Shown here in pieces: positions 37,101 to 44,400 of a stretch of DNA of 64,000 nt. The DNA comes from Mucilaginibacter oryzae. Its GTDB lineage: Bacteria; Bacteroidota; Bacteroidia; Sphingobacteriales; Sphingobacteriaceae. Location of the stretch: NCBI RefSeq assembly GCF_003148845.1, contig NZ_QGHA01000001.1, positions 186,001 through 250,000 on the forward strand, given 5' to 3'. The number at the start of each line of letters is the position of its first letter. Positions within the stretch are counted from its first letter, which is position 1. The translations under genes and the position numbers were made by a program. The notes beneath the pieces are model-generated. The model had not been told where the DNA came from. It did no database searches and saw only the letters and a list, made by a program, of their open reading frames with translations.

Positions 37101-38434
37101 TTAAGCAAATCAACACGATTAAGCGACAAATTGCCCCGCTTCTTAAATTGCTCCAACAATATTCTCAAAAAAAATGGCTGGCCTGTGAACTCCTGGAAAC
37201 CACGGTCATAAGCTTCATTTCTGAATTTTTGATAATCCAATTGATATTGCTCTTCTGCAAACTCTTTAGTTTGTGCATCACCGACTTGTGCCAGGAAGTA
37301 AATACTAAAATCAGCCAAAGTTCCCCCTGAGTGCTTATCCGGCAAATGATAAAAATTGGTTCTGCAAGACACTACAATATGGACGTTTGGAAAGTCTTCT
37401 TTAAAGCTTAAAATTTTCCTAACTGCTGTATTAAAGTGCTTGGGCCGCACTTCGTCCAATCCATCTAGTATAATCAGCGCCGTATTTTCTGGAATGTCTG
37501 TCCAACCAGTAGGAAGAAAATCACGAATATCTTCTTCTACATAAGTATTCATCCGACTATACACAGGTATAAATGGTGTTTCTTCGGAAGCGTAAAAATT
37601 AGCCAATTTAGCTAATTCAGTTGATTTGCCTGAACCAGCATTACCTAATAGAACGACAAAGTTTTTTTCCTTGACTAACTTAATGAGTTCCAGGTCACCG
37701 GTTCTCTCTATGTAAGCCGTTAAAGGGTCTTTCTGTCCCTCGAACGATAATAATACCCGGGGTATAGTTGTGTCTATTTTAGGTGCCTTGGTGATAAACT
37801 CTGCTGGATTTCGTAGAACAGCCGGAATAGTTTCAGATGCAGGAGTACTCAGAAAGGCGTTTTTTTCATTGATAAGTTCTTGTTGGTCTATCTGTTCCGC
37901 ACGGTTCATTAGAATCGTAGAAACCTTGTTATAAAAATCATGTGTCGGTGTAATCGGGAACTTCATGACCCACCCCAAATTACAAACCTCTTCAAAAAAT
38001 TCCTGTACCTGTAAAAGCTGCCTGGTTTCTGAAGCCCCACCTTTGATAGCGCTCGGCTCTTTGAATAATAGATAAACATTTATGTTTTCGCCTGCTTGTT
38101 TACGTTGATAAGCTAAACGAAATTCTTCTTCAGTACCACTCAAATAGGCTTTACCCGTTGCTGGATCTTCGGCTCCGCTTGGGGTACCAAAACGCATCCA
38201 TAACATACCAATATAGATGTCATAATCCGAGAAAATCAAATTGATTTGTTCTTGCGGTCGACCATCCATATCGGCAACAATATCCCTGAAATCTAACACC
38301 CGGAACCGAACTTTCCGTTTATTATTCATATTGAAGTTATTCAGGTTCTCACAAATCGCTTTGATAGTATCTTTCTCCGGTGTAACATCACCAGGACAAG
38401 AAACAAAAACTTTTATTTCGAGGGTATCGACCAT
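34172..38434 (-). CDS. DUF4062-NACHT STAND ATPase, candidate defence protein
   Basis: 1420 residues. DUF4062 domain, TIR-like fold, at 1-180 (IKVFVSCPGDVTPEKDTI, YDIYIGMLWMRFG, GTEEEFRLAY). NACHT ATPase at about 255-480: Walker A LLGNAGSGKSTELA (262-275), Walker B ALIILDGLDEV (319-329), and sensor VVSCRTNFYHLP. The remaining 900 residues are helical repeats, the usual ligand-sensing part of NLR-like proteins. Bacterial NACHT proteins of this layout protect against phage by sensing a viral component and activating the N-terminal effector; for this protein that is inference. No signal peptide. Codon use is AT-rich compared with the operon at 40-47 kb. Full length, no frameshift. Confidence 0.88.
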   Translation of the reverse strand: MVDTLEIKVFVSCPGDVTPEKDTIKAICENLNNFNMNNKRKVRFRVLDFRDIVADMDGRPQEQINLIFSDYDIYIGMLWMRFGTPSGAEDPATGKAYLSGTEEEFRLAYQRKQAGENINVYLLFKEPSAIKGGASETRQLLQVQEFFEEVCNLGWVMKFPITPTHDFYNKVSTILMNRAEQIDQQELINEKNAFLSTPASETIPAVLRNPAEFITKAPKIDTTIPRVLLSFEGQKDPLTAYIERTGDLELIKLVKEKNFVVLLGNAGSGKSTELAKLANFYASEETPFIPVYSRMNTYVEEDIRDFLPTGWTDIPENTALIILDGLDEVRPKHFNTAVRKILSFKEDFPNVHIVVSCRTNFYHLPDKHSGGTLADFSIYFLAQVGDAQTKEFAEEQYQLDYQKFRNEAYDRGFQEFTGQPFFLRILLEQFKKRGNLSLNRVDLLNILLDERITLDQQHFELTTNLKDHKEHILQLLQKIALCMEYLGRNFLSFDELLKVLPNPEDLQLIKFSTAFRSMEDGTNNWGFEHNNIQEFLAAKALLAFHLERIKAFLSFKNERIKPSWLNTLFFLISLLPDAKRNDLIDWILIVEPEVLVRVEPDKVNSATRFEIFKTIFNHYKAQRVWLRSNKFSDRELASFGESEDAVDFLIAELNNSENARTTRFNAMNMLKYFKLSGDYLNKTKNAIWQHIIENTGDYYIVHSGIYALDSLGVINAEMIAELMELFGNRSNQYIRSALYRVIIEAGMIDDYVDYFISGFVDELDPADRGEVSLMDEDMLLRQGLTNIKEPANIKKLLELFENPYDRRIINFFEKNKVLENLIERATSIFKTHPELSEDVYRTYVAYGRHSEEFTAQAIAVYFQKTGQTNAVFQRIFNDKKIEDYEKGLLLRHLVNQENIDYVVNQYKTHNATNEELLKFYNNLRWNIYKTDKSVELHYLTKILTEETQVLTNFNDIDYAKIRLENEQKSFELYFSIEAFTNELVQFFQANEIADLDWDTLWQFQYNRNDRNYHVPEAIHELLIEFTRNKQSIDLASVLKFVNDEERFANYRFSKIKDKISNRPDVLVSEEQIQIITAWVQNVILNTDIVNAIKVENSNRTTYSKLVMVLWAFIKIYKIPVLTEKLLDFTLFDEVKNNDNQGLEFSVIENQVGKDAVQVRVHDNLIAGIEYDQSWRNNAIYALENNIPNTIGSIINSLFDHRKSEYSRRPVLKTFLQQGGNPELLLVGLKMTHNSDMLWEIVREIKDYPAIDADLRKFLTEKLVNEHVQPTEKFLAATYLTEKGDKEGTSFYLNYLLETARPNFDFYHQSQIMRQIKDIEFLPILLQLLEKANQEEFMQDDFNRFDSIVSDSLYNLGLISEENLSKVKTALEDFIKKNDGQIKNVNFLHPMIERMEFNFYLAQSQSNDIQDALSEVAKLYQ

Positions 38435-38961
38435 GACAGGTTTACATTTCTGGTAAAGATAGCTGTTTTGGGATGTTTCAAAGTATATCCCAAGCTCACT
38501 GTACAGCTACACATTGTTATTAATCTATGAACTACAACATCGAACCGCTAAAGTGAGTTTGGTGTTCTCGCTAACCTATATGATTAATAGGCAATTACAA
38601 GAGAAAAAAAGAAGGGCAAGCGACCGTAAAACGTGCTTGCCCATTGTGGCTCCCCAGACTGGACGTAATTCGAACCACCGAGTAGCACAATTGAAGATTT
38701 TAGATAATTTAAAGGTTGCTAAATAAAGGTTCATTCTAAACGAGCAAGCCTATTAATTTTCGAAGGACATTAATTTGACACGAAATCAGTGATCACCTAC
38801 CGCCAGAATCAGGTGGTCAACTTCGGCGGAATATCCACAAACAGCGTATCCCAGCCTCTGTTGTGAAAACAACTGTACAAGGAACCGGCGATAAGTTCGT
38901 TGGTGATCAGCGGTTTAACGTTTTTTATTACAAATATCGGAAATTTAGTGCAAGGAAAAAC
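38435..38961. other. Non-coding region upstream of the NACHT gene with a tRNA-3'-like scar
   Basis: No supported gene. On the minus strand a stretch GGTTCGAATTACGTCCAGTC followed by TGGGGAGCCA (about 38650-38680) resembles a tRNA T arm and acceptor end. A strong terminator follows: GGGCAAGC / GCTTGCCC (38614-38642) and a T run at 38603-38610. It must also hold the NACHT promoter. Confidence 0.45.
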
Positions 38962-39540
38962 TCAGGTCAGCCTCAGCAGGGCCTTCAAATGCGCGCTGGC
39001 GTACTGCCGAACGAGGTCGCGGTTCAGTTTCGACAAGGGATGAAAATGGTGAGCGGGCATCTCGTATAGGGTTTTGAAAAGCTGCTCATAGTCTCCGGTG
39101 CGCGTTATGCGCGTCAGTTTGATAATGCTTTCGATCATTTCACGCGGATAACGGTCCGCAATGATCAGACTGTTGACCGCGTTGCGCTTGTGTGCGCTGT
39201 GAACGGTCTCCAGTTCAAGCAGGTCCTTGTTGCCATCATTAGGACCCGCTTGGTAGACCAGCAGGTACTGGCGCTCCGACGCAAATTCTTCGACCTCCGG
39301 ATCAGCGGCCAGTATCGACGCGATCGTTTTTAACAGGGTGGATTCCCCGACACTATTCTCGCCGGCGATGATGTTGATGTTCTGTATCCGGGTGCCTAGG
39401 ATGCCACGGTACAGGTCCAGCGCGCTGTCGATCGCAAGCCGTGCCCGTCGAAAGTCAGTCTCAGGTCGTCGCTGACGTTGACACTAAAAGTTTCAAAGCT
39501 CGGCTCATTCAAAATTAAAAGATAAACTAAACTGCTCATG
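38962..39540 (-). pseudogene. Frameshifted AAA/ABC-type ATPase fragment
   Basis: An ATG at 39540 starts a frame encoding MSSLVYLLILNEPSF and NVSDDLRLTF; the coding then shifts frame near 39430-39445 and continues as SALDLYRGILGTRIQNIN and IIAGENSVGESTLLKTIAS to a TGA at 38962. The Walker A lysine is changed to glutamate (GENSVGES). No Walker B or signature motif follows, so the protein is also truncated. It may be a dead member of the operon upstream or a separate decayed defence gene. Confidence 0.6.
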
Positions 39541-39583
39541 AGGTTCAAGAAGAACGAATATAGCGTTATAGTTCAAATGCGCC

Positions 39584-39760
39584 ATAACTTTTGCATTCCT
39601 TCATCACGAAGCAACTGTTCAGTGGGCGATATTGCGCGACTGTTAATGTGTTCCATCAGGAAGATAAAATAAGCCTGTGAAGTGGTAGCCGTAATGTGCA
39701 GAATAAGCCCGCGACCTTCATCACAGGCTATCATAGCATTGAAGCTTCGTGCCGCAAGGC
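39584..39760 (-). pseudogene. Lrp/AsnC C-terminal remnant (left copy)
   Basis: The minus strand reads CDEGRGLILHITATTSQAYF then FIFLMEHIN, typical of the Lrp/AsnC RAM domain, and in a shifted frame SCFVMKECKSYGAF, the family's C-terminal end. Bases 39584-39701 are a direct repeat, about 80 % identical by eye, of 47081-47199. There is no N-terminal HTH here. Confidence 0.6.
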
Positions 39761-39761
39761 C

Positions 39762-40091
39762 TTAAAATACTAAAAGGGAACGGTTGACGCTCTCGTGGGT
39801 GCGCGTCCGGCGACGCTCCTGGTAGGCGTTATTGATGATCGTCCGGATATAGGGCGAAGTGTTTTTGAACGTCGTACCGTGGTTGATCTTGTCCCATTCA
39901 TAGGTAAAGATCAGCTTGGCGAAGCACTCGTCGGCGAAGGAACTGGATACAGCTTCTACCTCCGCGAAATCGAATTCCACGCGGCCGCAGCGGTTGAACT
40001 GCTCAATGATCTGTACGCGCACACAGGCCCCTTTAAAACGCGTACCAAGATGGGTTCCGTAATCTTTGAATCTGATGGTCATTTTTTCCAT
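39762..40091 (-). CDS. DUF4325 STAS-like protein
   Basis: A 109-residue protein. The STAS-like DUF4325 core (about 30-85) is clear: VEFDFAEVEAVSSSFADECF, then AKLIFTYEWD. DUF4325 proteins resemble anti-sigma-factor antagonists and usually sit beside or are fused to HATPase proteins. It follows the PNP gene by 60 bp on the same strand. Here the HATPase partner would be the 1841-residue protein two genes upstream. The overlapping plus-strand frame is a shadow. Confidence 0.82.
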   Translation of the reverse strand: MEKMTIRFKDYGTHLGTRFKGACVRVQIIEQFNRCGRVEFDFAEVEAVSSSFADECFAKLIFTYEWDKINHGTTFKNTSPYIRTIINNAYQERRRTRTHESVNRSLLVF

Positions 40092-40151
40092 TTAAAAGGG
40101 ACGGCAAAAGTAATCATAATTATGTATTAATTCCCAAACATTTAACACTTT

Positions 40152-41417
40152 TTAACGCAGGCGCGAATCCTTGAACGCCTGCAGGATCGGCAGCATGCCT
40201 CTGATGCACAGGTAGCTCATTTTTGCAGCGTTGTATTTGATCTCCCCTTTTTTACCATCCGATTTATGTTCGTTGGTAAAATCCATCACCGACTTCACGA
40301 TCAAGCCGTACTGGGCGTAGGAAGCGAACAGGTTCGAGGCGCGTATCACGCCCAAGCTTTCCATCTCCAGGCCGACGATGTCATCATTGGTGGTCTTGGC
40401 GATATCCAAAAGCGCGCCATTGGTCTTGACCACCCAGGGACCGCAGGCATAGTCTTTAAAGTGTATCTTAAAGTTGTCATCCAATATGCTCTTCTCTACG
40501 CCGCTGGCCAGCGCGCGCATATTTGTAATGAGCTGTTCTTCGTTCGTTATCAGGTGTCCGATGAGCTGCGCGTTAGGCTCTGCCGGTAAGGGGCGCGGAA
40601 TAAATTCGCCTTCGACGTATTTCCCGGACATATAATCATGGATATTACGTGGGATGACCACATCATACAGTTTGACCTCACCCTCCCGGCCGCCGCAAAC
40701 GCCGCCCATGATCAGGAAACGCGGCTCGTACCGGGAGATCAGCCAGGAACTGAAGGCCGCCGCGTCGACAGCACCCATATTTTGCTGCCAGGACAATAAG
40801 AGTTCACCCTTATAATCCGCCGCAAAATTTTTGGCAGGGAGAAAGGTGCCGCAGTTCACATTCTTTTCCTCCACGATGGTGGTCGTGGTCATATTTTCAT
40901 TGAAGACCTGGTGCTCATCCTTATATAACGCGGTTAGAATTGCAAAATCCAGCTTCGCGGCTAGCGCCCCGACCGTTGCGCCGCCCGTCTCCGGTGCCGG
41001 GCTGACCAGGTTACTTTTGACATTAGGCCGGTAATCGTCAAAAGTGAACTCTTCGAAGCCCAGCTCCAGGGCGTATATTGTATCGCTGTTCTTGAACTTT
41101 TCCGCGCCCTCGCGTGAAGCGAAATAATAATGGAGCTTAGAGAAGTAGGGTTGCTTTTTCAGTTCCTTTTCGAATACAATGCGGTCTATGCTGGGATTGG
41201 AAGCATGGAAGCCCGTATGGATGACCAGGTAGAAGGAAAACTCCGGCGGGACGATCTGCAAAAAGTCATTGAAGTCTTCAACCGTCGAAAACATATAGAC
41301 CCGGGCTTTGGCGCGTAAATGCGAATCGTGGCGCAGCATTAAGGTATAGAAGCCGGCATCTTCCTTGGAATCCGCCTTTGCGATCACGACGAGGTTGTCT
41401 TTAACTTTTGTACTCAT
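40152..41417 (-). CDS. PNP-family nucleosidase/phosphorylase with receiver-like N terminus
   Basis: 421 residues. Residues 1-130 form an alpha/beta domain of receiver-like size (KDNLVVIAKADSKEDAG start, VYMFSTVEDFNDFLQI) without an obvious phosphoacceptor set. Residues 155-415 are a nucleoside phosphorylase-type domain: KLDFAILTALYKDEH, FLIMGGVCGGREGEVKLYDV (234-253), VGLEMESLGVIRA with Glu351/Glu353, and KSVMDFTNEHK with Asp379. All active-site motifs look intact. PNP effectors with a receiver domain cleave ATP in the Detocs anti-phage system, so a nucleotide-depleting effector is plausible. The ATG at 41417 overlaps the end of the upstream gene by 17 bases, so translation is coupled. The longer frame to 41522 is not supported. 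Confidence 0.87.
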   Translation of the reverse strand: MSTKVKDNLVVIAKADSKEDAGFYTLMLRHDSHLRAKARVYMFSTVEDFNDFLQIVPPEFSFYLVIHTGFHASNPSIDRIVFEKELKKQPYFSKLHYYFASREGAEKFKNSDTIYALELGFEEFTFDDYRPNVKSNLVSPAPETGGATVGALAAKLDFAILTALYKDEHQVFNENMTTTTIVEEKNVNCGTFLPAKNFAADYKGELLLSWQQNMGAVDAAAFSSWLISRYEPRFLIMGGVCGGREGEVKLYDVVIPRNIHDYMSGKYVEGEFIPRPLPAEPNAQLIGHLITNEEQLITNMRALASGVEKSILDDNFKIHFKDYACGPWVVKTNGALLDIAKTTNDDIVGLEMESLGVIRASNLFASYAQYGLIVKSVMDFTNEHKSDGKKGEIKYNAAKMSYLCIRGMLPILQAFKDSRLR

Positions 41418-44400
41418 GATGGTGTAAGGTAATATCGATGATAAAGGGTTTTTGTTGTGCAAAGCTGACCGCATCATTGTCATCATAACCGCCGCCGAAC
41501 TTATGCACGAAGTGGCGTACATTATTATATAGGCCGCCTTCGGCCCTCCGTTCCCGGAAGGCCTTGTTCTGTTCGATATTGATGAAGATGCCGTTATCGG
41601 TGATATGGCAGCGGATCACCAGTTTAAGGTCGGACATATCGCAAATACGTTCAGCGTTATTGAATATCTCTTCAAAAATGCCTTTGAAGATCGTCGTATT
41701 GATCGCCATGTTCCGGTTCTCCACGTTTTGGTCGTTGATCACCACCAGTTTCGCGTATGCACGCTTGCTGACCATATCGTTCAGCACCTGCTGGAAGTCA
41801 CAGGGGTACTGCTGGCAGATCCGGAAGAAAGTGTTGGTCGCTTCGTCCTCGACCAACACGATCGTGACGAGCTCCACACAAATGGCCCGGGCATGCTTGA
41901 GTTCCTTCTCTACCAGATGGATCGGCTGCTGTCCGTTCTTGATCAGCGCCTGGTTGATCTTTTCCAGTTCATTAAGGTAATACAAAATACCCGGTTTTTC
42001 ATCACCGAGCAGGTTATAGATGATCTGGTAATATTTTTTCAGGTGGATATCGCGTATCAGCTTGACATTGGGTTTGATATCTTGTTTAAAGATGGTGAGT
42101 ACATTTTCCAGTTCGGCACGGATGTCGGTCAGGCTGGGCTGGGTACTGGTCAGCGTATAGATCAGCTTGTTCAAGTATTCCTTTAGCAGGAAGTGGCGCG
42201 CGCGGTACTTGCCGTTCAAAACGAATTTTTTCAAATTATAGAACGGGGCCAGCAGGTTATCGCTGTCGGCCAGGTCCTTGAAATTGTAATAATCGGTCAG
42301 GGTGCTCATGATCTCTTTCAAGCCCTCTGCCGCATCCGGGCCCAGGCCCTGTTCCCCTTTCAGCGCTGCATCGGCGCTTAATAACAATTCCTCCACCTGG
42401 GTCTTGATCGTCAGCGACACGGTCTTGCTGTAGAGCAGGTCCCAGAACTTATACTGCAGGAACAGGAAGGCATCCTTATCGGCGTAGCGAATGATTTTTT
42501 CAAGTACGGGCAGTTCGAAGATTTCCCGGAAATTCAGCGTAAACATTAGCATGACCACGGATTTCGGAGCCCAGTTATACAACGGTTGGAACTGCGCCGG
42601 ACCTTCGATCAGGTGGAATAGGTATGCCTTAAGTGCGGGCATAAGCTCGTTCATAAGGCTGTTGATCAGCTCAAAGAGGTACGACTCGTGCAGGATGCAG
42701 GCCAGCAGGTTTTCGATATCGCGCTGGACCTGCCCGTTTTTTGCCCAGTCCTGGTCACGGGCGATCGTTTTGATCGTCTCATCAAAAGCCTGAAAGTATT
42801 CCGGGTAAAAGCGGTAACTGTCGATCTTGCCGATAATATCTCGGGTAATGAACAGGTGCCGGGAGTCGACCGCCCCTGTCGAGGGTAATTTCGGCAGGTA
42901 GGGTGTATCGACGAGTTCATCCTTACTGGCATGCAGCAGGGTCAGCTCTTGCTTGCGGAGGATGATGTACTTTTTAACCGCATCGGATGGCCCCTGAATA
43001 TGCTTCAAGGCGATATCATCCAGGTATTCGATCTCTGCACAGAAGGGACAGGAGGTCGGCTGATAGACAGGGATATGCAGGTTGATCCCGAACAGTACTT
43101 CGATGGTGACCGTCTTTTCGCGCAGGGTGCCCTGGAAGACCATCTTATTCTTCAAGCGCTTCACTTTGATCGCCCGCAGCCGGGAGTAAAATTCCCGGTA
43201 AAAGTCCTCGATGCGGGTGATGATCGAGATCACGGTAATACTGGCGACATCCAGGAAGGCCACATTGTCGATCAGCTGAACCAATGACTCCCCCGTAAGG
43301 GAGCCGGAGTCCAGGATGAGAACCTTTTTATTTTTGGTGGTCTGGTTGTGCCGCTTGGCCGGGAAGGGGAACCGCCAGCCTTTAGGGGTATCGAAGCGCT
43401 GCAGCCCGATCACATTGTCGGGATGCACTCCGAATATTTTCCCCAGCTTAAAGTGGCGGATCTTTTCGATCCCGGAAAACACCGGATAAAAGATAAAGTC
43501 AAATTGACCGGCACGGTCCGGCTGTGCGCCAGCCTGCTGGTTTAGCGATACTTCTCGCAAACCAGTGATGGCAGCCTCGAGCTGCGCCAAGTAGAGCGCT
43601 GACGCATCCGCCGGCAGCAGGTCGCGAAGTTCATCCCGTGCCGCTTCCAGATCCAGAAAGGCTAAAGCATGGCCATCCGTACGGTTGGTGCCATCACCGC
43701 GATGTTTGCCGGAGGCGATCACATCCCGGATCTTGGAGATGATGTCCAGGCCATCCGTCGAGCCGAACAGCGGCCGCATGGCCGTCAGGTAGCCGATATG
43801 GGTCAGATTCTGGTGAAAGTGACCGATCTTAAAATATTTGGGGTCAACACCGGCTTCCACGATCAGGTCCGCGGGTTCGCGGAAAAGGATCTTATCCTGC
43901 TCGCTATGGATAGATTTGAGCTCCACGATCGTATTGAGCAGGGGATTAATCCGCTTGATCACCACCGGATGTTGTCTATTCTCCTGATATGGTCCCTTGA
44001 ACTTATGCAGGCGGATGCCATCCGCATAATTGGCCAGCGTAAAGCAGAGGACCTCATAGTCATCGAAATCCACCGACTCCGCTTCGTCCGGTAAATAGGC
44101 CTCGGCAGGTACGCGGGTATCGGCGATGGAAAAGATCGCGTTGATAATCGCGTTCTTGCCGTTCTCAATCTTATCGATGAGCTTTTCAACTAGCTTGCCA
44201 GTCGAGATTACATCATTGACGATCAGCAATTTATCCAGTAATTCGATGCGGTCAAAAGGTTTCTCGGTATCAAAGGAATAATAACTGGACAGCATGATCA
44301 GGTCCGGGGAGCGGTCCAGGCTGCCCGGCGCCACGTGATCGTTACGCAGGAAGCGGTAGGATTCATCCTCCTCGATTAAATCGCGGATCGCCACCCCGAT

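Noticed and set aside
39795..40130. Plus-strand frame opposite DUF4325
   Set aside because: Shadow of a recognised domain on the minus strand.
41418..41522. 35-residue upstream extension of the PNP protein
   Set aside because: Lies inside the end of the giant gene in another frame; low-complexity Met/Ser sequence. The ATG at 41417 begins the structured domain.
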